From Anas platyrhynchos (taxonomy: Eukaryota > Chordata > Aves > Anseriformes > Anatidae): a stretch of DNA of 64,000 nucleotides. This document shows, in pieces, positions 38,285-48,627 of the stretch. Where the stretch lies: positions 3,071,001-3,135,000 of the forward strand of contig NC_092607.1 in the NCBI RefSeq assembly GCF_047663525.1. The letters run 5' to 3'. Both the position numbers and the translations under genes were made by a program. A model generated the notes under the pieces. That model was not told where the DNA came from. It searched no databases and worked only from the letters and a program-made list of their open reading frames with translations. Every line of letters begins with the position of its first letter. The first letter of the stretch is position 1.

Positions 38285-38745
38285 GCTGATGGTCAGGCTC
38301 AGAGGGTTGTGGTAAACGGGGCTGCATCAGGCTGGCCGCCAATCACTAGCGGGGCTCCCCAGGGCGTCAGCCTGGTGCAGCCTCACCTCAAGCATGGTGT
38401 GCAGGGTTGGGTGCCATGGTGTAAAAAGGACATAAAGCTAGTGGAGGGTGCCCCAAGGAGGGTTATGAAGATGGGGAAGGGTCTGGAGGGGAAGATGCAT
38501 GAGGAGCGACTGAGGGCCCTGGGTTTGTTCAGCCCCAAGCAGAGCAGGCCAAGGGGAGGCCTCATGGTGACCTGCAGCTCCCTCACAAGGGGAGCAGAGG
38601 GGCAGGCACTGAGCTCTGCTCTCTGGGGACAGTGACAGGACCCGAGGGGACGGCATGGAGATGGGACAGGGGAGGGTCAGGCTTGTGGTTAGGGACAAGT
38701 TCTCTAGCTGGAGTCTTGGGGTGGTCTGACACTGTTTGGACAAAC
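38285..38745 (+). mobile_element. Old CR1 LINE fragment with internal deletion
   Basis: The + strand reads QRVVVNGAASGW and TSGAPQG (CR1 reverse transcriptase), then jumps directly to LVQPHLKHGVQGW and KKDIKLVEGAPRRVMKMGKG. After that come [20 protein letters not shown] and, in DNA, GTGACAGGACCCGAGGGGAC. In intact CR1 copies well over 100 residues separate TSGVPQG from VRPHLEYC, so a large internal deletion is present. The copy is much more diverged than the one in B4GALT5 intron 1, and its 3' terminal ATTCTATG units are not seen. Confidence 0.8.
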
Positions 38746-38746
38746 T

Positions 38747-38769
38747 GGGGGAGGGAGGGAGGGAGGGAG
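38747..38769 (+). repeat. GGGA microsatellite
   Basis: About five GGGA units directly following the CR1 fragment. A short polymorphism-prone run. Confidence 0.75.
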
Positions 38770-39309
38770 CGGGGAGCTGCGTCTTGGCAGCTGTGTGGGC
38801 TCTGTGCGACAGACCGGCTGTGCAGGATGAGGTTGGCAGCCAGCTTGGGACAACTTGGGGGCAGCTGGGTGTTTAGAAAAAGAGGTGAGTGTTTCTGCAA
38901 GTCCCTTGAGTGTATCTGAAGAGCCTCTTCCCTTGAGGGAAGTTCGCAAGGAAGAAAGTGTCCCTTGGAAAACCCAGGTGTCACAAAGACCTAATCTACA
39001 TGTCCCTGCGGTGTTCCTGAACCCCATAAGAGCTGGTGGCCAGGGCTCCTGCCCGCCTCCTGGGAGCACTTTGTCAGACCAGGTGCAGATTAGGATGCTG
39101 TGAATTTTTAACTTGATGCTGGAAGCCTTTCAAGTACTGTCTCCTCCTGAGACATTGCAGTTCATGTTTTTTGCAAGCCTACAGCAGCATTGCAAAGCTT
39201 GACGGTGGTTTATGTTGGCAGATTCCTGCTGCCTTCAAGTATCCTTCTTATGCAAGTTAGATGTGCATCAGTTCTTTGGGTTTTTCATGTTCTTATTTGT
39301 TAAACTTAG

Positions 39310-39410
39310 GTTAATGTTTGGGGAAACTCACACTAGAGCAGTCTGTGGGTATAAATCTCCTTTGAATGAATCCTCAGTGCCAATTTTTTTCAAACTAGAT
39401 ATTGTCTGAG
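39310..39410 (+). pseudogene. Candidate decayed PTGIS exon (DPH...LDF...IF...DV region)
   Basis: After AAACTTAG the frame reads FGETHTRAV, then SPLNESSVPIFFKLDIV and a stop at 39407-39409. With two single-codon gaps this aligns to the PTGIS segment running from LDPHSYDAV through RLDFHAYAIF to the ERIFDV end. Identities are few (His, Ala-Val, Leu, Ile-Phe, Asp), with several conservative changes. Position and order fit, but on its own this match is weak. Confidence 0.35.
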
Positions 39411-39867
39411 AGAGGTTTTTAGTTAATATAAACCAGAGAAAATTTATGATGACAAAAGATTGTCTTTTCCCCAACACTTCAAGCAATCTGTTGAAATGTT
39501 TGTTTCCCATGGCTAAAGTCAGGTCAAAAACTGGGATTTTGTTCTTTGCTCAGTGGATTCCAACAGTCCTGCTCTGGCAGGCTGGGAAGGTCCCTCGGCA
39601 GCTGCCTGCGCCAGCTTCAAATTGTTTGGGGAGAAGCATGAAGGCAGACTTCAAACAACATGCAGCACTGAGTGGTGGTAGAGCCCTTCTGACATTCAGT
39701 CTGGTTTGTCATTTGTTTGGCTTTGCTTCTTTGTTTGATTGATTGACTTTTCCTTCTTGAGGAAATATTTGTTGCAAAGTGAGGTTCTGGATACTTCACT
39801 TCAGATGAATCAAAAACTGCAGAGCTCTCAGGGCAGTGCTCTACTTCAGATCAACAGCTTCCCACAG

Positions 39868-39950
39868 TTTACTGAGATGCTTGCTGATATGTGCATCTTA
39901 GGCTGGCTGTGAAAACTGCAAAGCCCAGGCAAGAACACCTTCATGGTCCA
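39868..39950 (+). pseudogene. Weak candidate decayed PTGIS exon (LTEAMY region)
   Basis: CTTCCCACAG precedes TTTACTGAGATG, reading FTEMLADMCILG, which can be laid against LTEAMYTNLHAVLLG. A stop follows, and a shifted frame gives a Trp-containing stretch resembling the next residues. Collinear with the better exons but possibly coincidence. Confidence 0.22.
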
Positions 39951-40472
39951 CAGCGCCCATCAGCAAATGGCGTGACCTTGTGAGCTGAAGGCTGCTTAAC
40001 ATTTTCTCTCCCCTGACACACAGTGCTTAAATGTACCGATGTTTTCTGGTTTTGTGGTAACAGAAAAGCACTGCTCAGTGGTGTGGCAGGAGGGATCCCC
40101 ACTGGCTTCCAAAGCAGAGGCCTCCACCTCAGAGCAGCCATCTCCTTGCAGTCTGGCATCCTGGCAGAGTTTGCTCACCAACCTGTGAGAGGCTGCTGAG
40201 GCATCTGCACAGGCAGTGCTTCTGCCTCCCGCTCGTGACCAGTGCAGCCCCATCATGCGGGATGCCGGGGTTCCCCACTCATGGCCAGGACCTGGCCCCA
40301 TGCTGGCAGCAGCTGCCAGGGAGGAGGTCCAAGCCCTGCCCGGGGTCTTCCCAGGGCCAGCTCCTGGCTGGGTGCAGCAGGCATCAGGGAGAGGAGAGCA
40401 CCCAGCGCCCCCAGACCTGTACACGCTGCAGCCTGGGTGTTGCTCTTGCTCTTTCTGCTTTGATTTCTTCAG

Positions 40473-40560
40473 CTGCAAAGCTGAAGTTTTTTACTTCCTC
40501 ATGGAGTATATACAAGCCTGGTGATAACCTTATGTTATGCATGAAGGGCCTACCAAAAAT
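40473..40560 (+). pseudogene. Candidate decayed PTGIS exon (WLESYLLHLEE region)
   Basis: A strong acceptor (CTTTGATTTCTTCAG) precedes a frame reading CKAEVFYFLMEYIQAW followed by two stops. It resembles the PTGIS stretch SKWLESYLLHLEEMG that lies just before the GNMGPAAFW exon. A following stretch in a shifted frame (LCMKGLPK) may match the EMQARAL part. Order and spacing fit; similarity is low. Confidence 0.3.
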
Positions 40561-41672
40561 CCACCATGATGTGATGAAGGCTTCTCCCACTGATTTGGAG
40601 ATCAGCGGAGGAGGGAGAGGGCTGTAGCCTGCAGGGTCAGGAGGAAGAGAGCATGTAACTCTTTTGAATTGTCTGCATTTGTTATCCACCTTTGTAATAA
40701 CCCTGTAGTAACCTCCCTGCTGGGGAGAATCTGCTTCAGGACAGTCACTGGAGGAGATTGATTCGGCATCGAGTTGACTATCACTTTGTTCTTTTTTTGG
40801 CCTGACCTCAGCAAATGCTTCTTCCCAGGTGACATTGTGCTGTGTGGGGACTGACTCTCATCCCAGGACAAACTTGCTCAGTTCTTTCACATCTCCAGTG
40901 GTTTGAGTGTAATCTACAGAAAGAAGAGATACCTTTTCTTTCTAATGCATGACCAAGAATGTTTGCTTGAAGCATGAATAATTAAAGGCCCACATACATC
41001 TATATAAGCCTATATTTTAACTAAAAAAGCATCCCCCTCCTTGAAAATTTAGGCAGCTAAGGTGGCATTGTGCTTACCAAAAGAGGATGAATTATTTATA
41101 TGATATGCTCTGCTATTTAAATTACTTGGGTTTAATGTGCTGCACAAGCACACCGTATTGATAACAATGCTATTCTGCTTCCACTTAATCATCACAATTT
41201 CATTTCTTTATTAACAAGAACAGAAATACCCAGAGCTGGCTGATCAGATGCTGGTGCTGCTGTTGGACTTCATGCCACAACCCATGTTCATGCTTTTACA
41301 CTGCAATAATTGTTTTTTTTTTGCTCTGAAGAGGCTGATCTGTGGACTGCAGCAGTGCTTGGCACTGCAACCACAACCAGCAGTTTCTAAAGGTCACAGG
41401 GCATGGTGCTACTGATCCAAGCTCCTAAAAATCAAGTACTGCTTGTGCTCAGGGATCTTGGTATAGATGGTCCCAAATATTCAAACAGCCTGCCTCAAAT
41501 TTGCAATTAATGAACTCCACGGCCACCCTGCTGCTTGTGCACCAGACCGGTGGCATTTGTCATGCCAGCAGTGTTGATGCTGATTTGTGTTTTGGCATTT
41601 GCGCTGTGTGGGGATTCTGCTGGTTCCAACTTGTCTTATTAGCTCTGATTCCTTTGGGGTGTTTATTTTTAG

Positions 41673-41743
41673 GGTAATCCCTGCAGCGTTTTGGCTTCTC
41701 CTCTTTCTCCAAAAGCGTCCTGCAGCTGTGGCAGCAGCTCAAG
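41673..41743 (+). pseudogene. PTGIS: PTGIS exon remnant (I-helix, [10 protein letters not shown]) with 5-nt deletion
   Basis: Bounded by TTTATTTTTAG on the left and AAG|GTGAGT on the right. It reads GGT AAT (Gly-Asn), then, in a different frame, [20 protein letters not shown] and Gln. The mammalian exon segment reads [20 protein letters not shown] and so on to the same phase-1 donor. The counterpart would be 76 nt; this one is 71 nt, the difference being five bases lost between Asn and Pro. The splice signals survive but the frame is broken. This is the best-preserved piece of the lost gene. Confidence 0.75.
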
Positions 41744-42194
41744 GTGAGTCAGGAAGAGCAGCTCGAAATAGGCAGGAGAAGCTGCAAGGCAGAGACAGGG
41801 ATGTGGCCAGGAGAAGCCAGGTGGTTTGGCTGTTCTGGGCTGGGGCAGCTCTTAGTGCCCTTCAGTTCCTGGTAACAGTCTTCTGAGCCTTTATTTACTA
41901 TAATCGGAATTACCAGAAATGAAACCTTTTGGACAGTGTAGGAGATTGTTCAAGTTAGTAGTTGTGCTATGGCAGGGTCAAGGGTTACTCTGTGCTGAGC
42001 CACCTCCTGGAAGAAATCACAGCCCCCAAGATAGGGCACAGTCAGGAGTAAGGTTTTGGATAGAGTTGGGTAGATGCAGACTTTGGGGCTTTGACTTGTT
42101 TCTTTTCCTTCTCATTTGGAATTGGAATAGGAAGTTACCCAAACCAGTAAAGGTTGTGAGCCAATAACATAAAAAGGCTATTTCAGACAAAGTC

Positions 42195-42365
42195 ACTGTT
42201 GGTTTTTTTTTGTTGTTTTGTTTGTTTTTTAAATTTATTTTTTATTTATTTAATTTTTCCCCCCTTTGGTGATAATTTTAATTAATTTATTATTATTTTT
42301 AAAAATCTATTTAATTTTCTGTTTTAGCTAACAATTATTTATTTATTGGTATATTTGCAATTCAA
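42195..42365. repeat. AT-rich low-complexity tract
   Basis: T-rich then TTTA/TTAA-rich sequence lying between two PTGIS-like exon remnants, in what would be an intron. No gene content. Confidence 0.8.
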
Positions 42366-43634
42366 ATCATTTTCTGAACTACAAAGTCAGACTTTTTCCT
42401 AACCTGCCTGCAGCAATGTGGGGACCCTTGTCAATGTTTCTTCACAACAAAAAGCACCCAGCTGATGCTGGGAGTCATTTGAAATCTGCAGTTTTCACCT
42501 GAAGGCCTTAGGATTAAAAATAGCAGCTCTGTTTTCCTTGACACACATCACAGGACACAACTCTCTAGTGGTCACCCTCAGAATCGCCACCAGTACAAAA
42601 GGGGAGGAGATGGTTCCCAGATGATCGGGCAGCACTGGGCTCCCCATAGGGTGGTTGGGACCCTTGCTCCCACCCATGCTGTCCCGGGCTGAGCACTGTG
42701 GCTGAGCAAGGGCTATGAATGGGACTGCTCGGGCTGCAGCTTGCACTGCACCATTGGGGCGTGAAGCAGCAGCCCCAGAGGGCAGCAGAGGCTCCCTGAA
42801 GAGGAATATCTCCTAACAGCCATCCTAATTCTCCTGTCCTGCTATTTTTGTCTGATTCCCAGCAGATAAGGAAAGCAAGCCCTTAGTCCTCTACAGGAGC
42901 CTTTTTTGGAACTGAAAACTGTCATCCTCATTCCTACTCTTTTCCATTTCCATGAGTGAATGGAACCCCTTCTCTCCATCTCTCCTTAGAGGCTGTCTCT
43001 ACATCTCTGGTCACTCCTGTTGCTGCCCTCTGGGCTCTTGCCAGCTGAGCCCCATCATTCTTGATGACCAGTGCCCAAAATTGGATGCAGGATAACAGCT
43101 GAGCCTTTAGCAACAGGAGAGGGAAGGTTTACTTCATGTGTCTTACATACAACTCTGCTGTTTATAAATTCCAGCAAGATAGCTGAAAAAAAAAAATAAT
43201 AAAGGCAAATACAATGTCCTGGCAACCCTTGAGATTTGGGTACCATGGAGATGAGGACCTTGTAAGTACACAGACAGAGGCGTGGATGAAATGCAGGCTT
43301 TGACCAGTCAGACAAAGGGAAGTGAGCCTGGGTGAGCAGCACAAGGAGCACACTGCTGCTGGTCTGCATGCAAGCCAGTGAACACATTGGGAGCTATGTG
43401 GTCATCTTCTCTGGGGACATGCCAGGTGTGGTTGGTGTTGCTGGTGACTCCCAGCCCATGGGGGCTCCAAGCAACCCACAAACTGAGGGGGTGTGAGCCT
43501 TCCTGCTGCTTAGCTTGGCTTCCAGTGCCTGCAGCTGTAGGCATGCCTACTCAGGCTGTTCTCCATTGCTTTCCACCTCTGGAGGAAAAAGCTTTCTGTG
43601 AAAGGATGAGCTGTGTTTTTTGTCTCCCCTTCAG

Positions 43635-43785
43635 CCCAAGCACCAGGCAAGAGGCCAGTGACTTCTGCAGAGTTGGGCTCTGTCGAGGAGACAGCAGGAG
43701 GCGAGCGGAGCATCCTGGTGGTGGCTGGAATCCCTGTCACCATAGCGACTGGAGGAATCCTTAAATATAGATGTGGTTCTTCCCC
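43635..43785 (+). pseudogene. PTGIS: PTGIS exon remnant (ExxR-to-beta-sheet region)
   Basis: Preceded by TTGTCTCCCCTTCAG. The frame stays open and reads KRPVTSAELGSVEETAGG, then ERSILVVAGIPV and GGILKYRCG. With small gaps it aligns to PTGIS from [20 protein letters not shown] through ITREVVVDLAMPM to NLRRGD. The ExxR motif of P450s (ESLR in PTGIS) is replaced by GSVE, so the conserved Glu-Arg pair that supports the heme pocket is gone. Similarity is modest, and the case rests on order and phase as well as residues. Confidence 0.5.
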
Positions 43786-44889
43786 ATACCCTTGCTGTCC
43801 TTTCATCTGTAACACAGCAACAAACGGGCTTGGCTTCCTTCTGCATGCAACCTGATGGAGCCCCAAAGGCCAGAAATGTGCCGGCTTTATGGTTTTATAA
43901 GCCCTGCTACGTGCAGTGTTTGAGGCAGAGACCCACTGATAGTGGGTTGGGTCCTGCGCCATTCACAGCTCTGTGGGTGGGCTCCAAGTACTGGTTGAGC
44001 TCGGTGAAAATCCTCAGATGGGTTGGACTGGAATAAAGAATCCACTAGCAAGGCTGGAAATCACTTAATTCCTGCAGCTCCTGGAGGAGATGCCCCATTT
44101 TTGCAGCAAAGGCTAGGGATGAAGTGAGTATCCTGGTTGTTGTGTGGCCCCAGCCGGGCTCCCCATGCCGGCACGCTGTGCAGGAAGGTCATGCTCATGC
44201 TTTCCAGGCTGTTCCTGCAGGGCAGAGATGTCTCTTACCAGGGCTGCCAGCCACTGCTGCCCCTGGTGTTGAGGTCTGTGACTTCCTTCTGTGGCTGTGA
44301 ACCAGAGCTCCTGACTTTCCCAGCATGAAATGGGTTCTCTCCTGACAATGCTGTGCTGATGGGAAATGTTTTAGGGGCTTTGTGGTCTTTCACAGGCTGT
44401 AAGTATACACCCGAAGAGGTTTCTGGGAGGAGACGGCACTGTTTTGAGCAGTAAGGAGGGGCTGAGATCTAGCTCTTGGAAGCTGAAGCTAGTCCAAATG
44501 AGACCAGCACTAAATGTCCATGTTAACAGCCTCGTTAACCACTTGATTGGTGAACTGAGAACACTCATGTTATCATGAAGTCCAAGTTATTACAGGGGAT
44601 AGAAAGGACATCAGCTGCTCCCTGCTGCCAGCCTGGGAGCTGCAGCAACTCTGCATGTGCCCTGGGTCGCACTCTGCTGCCGGGAGAGCTCTGCCTGCTC
44701 TGTGCTGGGACACATCCCCATTGTTTTTACTGGTTTCCCTTTTTTTTTTTTTTTTTTCCCTTTGTAAATGCTGTGTAGAGGACTGTTACCTCTGGGATCT
44801 TTCTTCCTGTGACACCCTGCTGCTGTCCCATCTCCCTGAGCACCAGCAGAGTGCAAAGGGTCAATGAATGTGTGCTGTGTGCCACGCAG

Positions 44890-45160
44890 GAGCTGCTTGC
44901 ACCAGCACCGGACCAAAAGGCTGGGCCAGGACATTGCTGCCATCAGGAATTTAAACCCAACAGATTCCTTGGTGTGAATGGTGCAGGGAAAGCAGATCTC
45001 TAGGCAAGAGGAGCGTCTCAGTACCGCAGCATGCCGTGGGAAGCAGGAGCGAGCGTGCGTGCTGCAGAGGCACAGGCAGGCAGGAGCACCCTGCAGTGTG
45101 CAGTGAGCCTGCGGAGCGATGCCCTCATCCTGCTGCAATTTGTGTGCACCCAGCCAAGGG
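44890..45160 (+). pseudogene. PTGIS: PTGIS exon remnant with ruined heme-binding loop and premature stop
   Basis: Preceded by GCCACGCAG. The frame reads GPGHCCHQEF, then FKPNRFLGVNGAGKADL and a TAG at 45001-45003. This parallels [20 protein letters not shown] to EKKDF in PTGIS, with one codon missing before Phe. Still in the same frame after the stop, it reads QYRSMPWEAGASVRAAEA against NYNMPWGAGHNHCLGRSYA. MPW and AG survive, but the His-Asn and heme-ligand Cys positions are lost in this frame. A later stretch AGRSTLQCAVS and LQFV may match GRSYAVNS and KQFV with inserted codons. Confidence 0.62.
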
Positions 45161-48100
45161 GCATCTCCTGTGCACCCACCCGAACCTCCTTTGCCCTCCT
45201 CCACAGTGCTGAACCCCCTTAGGCTGGGCAAAATCACTGTCTATAAAACTGACCGAGTGCCTTTGGTGTCTCCAGTGTGTGATTACACACCAAAACTACC
45301 TGTTAAGGTTGTTCATTCCTCGGCGTTCTGCACAGGTTCTTTTAGAAATTCACACTTCTTAATTAAATATGGGGTTTTATGCCATAGATTAGGAACCAGA
45401 GTCCCCAAACTACAGGAATTATTTACTGGTGCAATGTAGTGGGAAAGCTCCCAGGTTCCTGACTTTGCTGTAGCATAGTTTCATTCTGTTAGCTAAACTG
45501 TTGTAATTTCATTGTTAGCTTATTATATTAGAAGGGTATTCGGACCACAAAACCAAGTGACTGATTGATCTGATTTGCTGAATTTAAGGTTTTCCCATAA
45601 AATCCTAGTTCTTCTCCTTTGTTCCTCTGTGAAGAAGTGCAATCTGGATCAAGTTTCTTTTTTTCTTTTCTTTTTATTTTTTTTTTCCCTCTTAATAACA
45701 GTCCTGTCTCTGTTAATATTGGATACTTTTCTCTTGATTCAGTCACTGAAAATGGCTAATTTTCCTGAGATTGTCTTTGATTCCTACTTAGAGCCCAATA
45801 ATCAGCATGGAAAATTCCAACCTGAGCAGTGTTAATTGTGACAAAACCTGAGTACAAAAGAACTCTGGTGCATCAGGCATCAGATGCACCTGTTAAATGC
45901 AGCCGTAGGAGGCTGCTCTTGTAAACCAGCTGTTTTCTGTTCTCAGATTTATTTTCCTCCTGTTGACCTCTTCTGATTTGGAGCAGAAAGACCTGAGGTT
46001 ACAAATCCTAGGTTTTAACAACGGAAGATTTGTCTTTGGGACGTTACAGCCAGAAAAGGATATCATGGCTAAACATGAATTGAAAACTCAGTAAAACATC
46101 ACGGACTTGCCTTTCATCTTCTGCTTCTCTGTAAGGTTGTTCACAATTGCTACAGGGCTGGCTTCAAACCCAACAAGTGCACTGATCAGTCCGTTGGGGT
46201 GGAGAACTGGCAGCAGAAAATGGCACTCAGAATGCCAGTGCTGTACGCCTGCTGTGAAGCTGTGAACCTGCAGCTTCAGTGCTGCATGGCACTGGGTGCC
46301 TGGGGGCCCCAGGATCCTTTCTAGGTACTGAACATCGGGTGTGCCAAAGTGAGCTGCATCACAGAGACACATTTCAGGGGAAAAAGTAGCTGTCAGGTAG
46401 GTTTGCACACTCACCCAGGCAGAGGGGTGATGTTCCTTGATGGCAATGTCACAAGGGGGGACTGAGGACAAGATGCTCTGGGGTGACTCAGCATCACCAC
46501 TATGTGTGCGAATATTGCTGCAATATTTACCTGCTGGAAAAAATATCCTGTTAGACTTAGAGCTCCCAGCCCATGCAGTGCTGACCCAGGGCACCTGCAC
46601 ATCTCTGGGCTGCAGCGTTCCTGCTGGCACCTTGCTCTTTTGGGGAGCTCCTTCAGGGTCTGGAAGGGCTGCGTTTAAACATGGAAACTGTGAGCACCAT
46701 GGCACAAAGCAGGCCAACAGATTTGCTTGTATCTACAAAGTCAGTTCCTCTGGCTGGATAAAAAATGTGCTTTTGTCCATTATTAATGCTGGAGCACCAC
46801 GTTTCCCAGATCAAGGAAAAAGCTGGGAGACTCCACCTCAGACCACACTGCACAGACTTGTAAAACTCTGTATTGAAGTTCCTGGGATGGTTCCCTAGAT
46901 GTTGCTGCTTGTTTGTGCTTGTTCCTACCCTAATTATTTTTTTTCCCATAAGGAACACTTGTTTTAGCTGTTTTCTTACAAAATTTAACTGATCTGTCTT
47001 GGTTTACTAAATTAAAATCCAGGAAGATTGATGCTTTAAGAACAGACAGCAAGGGCTGCTATTCACAGTGCTGATTCTGACTGCAGCAAGAACTCTGGAG
47101 CACACCAAAAAATGCAGCACTCCCTCTGGGCACACACAGATGCAAGTGGCAGGCTTGGTAAGTGACCCCAGGAGCAGCGTCCCCAGTGTTACCTGCTCAG
47201 TGTCTGGAACTGTCAGGACATATTGTCTCTGTGCAACCTTACTTGGGCTCTCAGCATGGCTGCAGTGGGACACAAGTCCCAGGGGTACCTTCACATGGCT
47301 TTTTAGGGGAGTTTTGGTGGCCATAGGGGACCAGAGGCAGGAGGGAGCTGCCAGCAGCCAGTGCTGGGGCAGCAGGAGAGCCAAGCTATCTGCAAGCCAT
47401 TGTTACGCAAGTTTTAAGCTAATTTAGTTTTTATTACTGAGTACAGTACTTGAAAACCGTGCTTTTTATGAGGCATCTTTATTTGAATCCCTTGTCTGCA
47501 GCATTCCTGGGGGCTATTAGCTTCTCTAAGTGGGACAGCAGCTGCTGGCAGCCTGGGCGTTTCCTCTTGGAGGCAGCACGAACCCTGGGGACTTGCTCAG
47601 CTCCTTGAGCTGCTGCTATCCATGGCTGTTGGTACACAGCAGCAAAGCACAGGGCAGGGAAGGACTATGCAGCCACATGTGGAACCCCAAAAACCAGTGC
47701 ACTTTTAACCAGAGACAGGTCTGGACAAGGTGAGCAAAGATTGCACACACACACAGTGACTGGGGAGGAGGTTGTTGTCTGCTGCTGTACAGAGGAATTT
47801 AATTAACCTCTTTTATTGATTTGGACAGAGAACCACCTTCTCATTTCTGGGCAAAGGAGCCCAAGGAAACTGGTGAGAGCATCTCCACCTTCCTGGCATC
47901 CCCCATCACACAGGGTGATACAGAAGGTGAGTGAGGGCTGGAGAAACATCCAGCAAGCACCCATGGGCAATGGCTGCTTGTTCTTCAAACCTGACAGTGG
48001 GTGAGAAGCTTGGGAGTTTGCTGGGAGTTTCTGATTTACTGGGGCATAACGGCTTGAACTCAAGGTCTTTTAAGTTTTGCATTATACTGGCTGGATATTC

Positions 48101-48603
48101 AATATTTAATGTACAGAAAAAGACAAAGGCAGGTAGCTGACACCTCTTTTGAAATAGAAATCTCCATTATGGTAATCTTGAGGCAGGTCTGTTATTGTTA
48201 ACGCTTTACTTGCTGCAGTGGCCTGATCTAATTGCAAGGGGCAGGGAGGGCAGCCTCGTTTGCCAGGTGTCATAGGAAGGGGAGTGCCAGAAGCTTGCAG
48301 TCTGACAGGAGGAGGAGGAGGAGGATGAAGGACATGAGGGCAGGAGTGGCCCTGGTGCAGAAATGCTCCCAAGCATGGTGACTGTCCCCAGCTGGTGACG
48401 GCTATGACCTAGGTCAAACAGGACATCTCCTTACAAACAGGTGATGTTAATTTGTCCTCCACAGGTGCAGATGAGTCCTGCTGAACATCCCTCCAGGCCT
48501 GGTGAGAATACAGGTGGTGACTTCCAGCCAGATCCTCTGCCCTCCTCGCAGAAGGAAGCTAATGGGTTCTGTAGGAAAGCTGCACTGCAATTGCTTTTTG
48601 CAA

Positions 48604-48627
48604 CAAACAAACAAACAAACAAACAAA
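48604..48627 (+). repeat. (CAAA)6 microsatellite
   Basis: Six perfect tetranucleotide units in intergenic DNA. Confidence 0.95.

Larger units (their letters stand above)
39310..45160 (+). pseudogene. PTGIS: PTGIS (prostacyclin synthase, CYP8A1) unitary pseudogene remnant
   Basis: Known: in mammals PTGIS lies between B4GALT5 and KCNB1, all three in the same orientation. PTGIS is a roughly 500-residue ER-bound P450 of family 8 that isomerises prostaglandin H2 to prostacyclin. Seen: collinear + strand segments resembling successive PTGIS regions, most with a splice-acceptor-like sequence at the left edge. The clearest are 41673-41743, 43635-43785 and 44890-45160, described separately. Weaker candidates in the right order are 39310-39410, 39868-39950 and 40473-40560. 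The remnants carry a 5-nt frameshift, premature stops and loss of the heme-loop residues, so no functional enzyme can be made from this locus. I did not find the first or last exon. An intact copy elsewhere in the genome cannot be excluded from this window, though the syntenic place argues for loss in situ. Confidence 0.68.
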
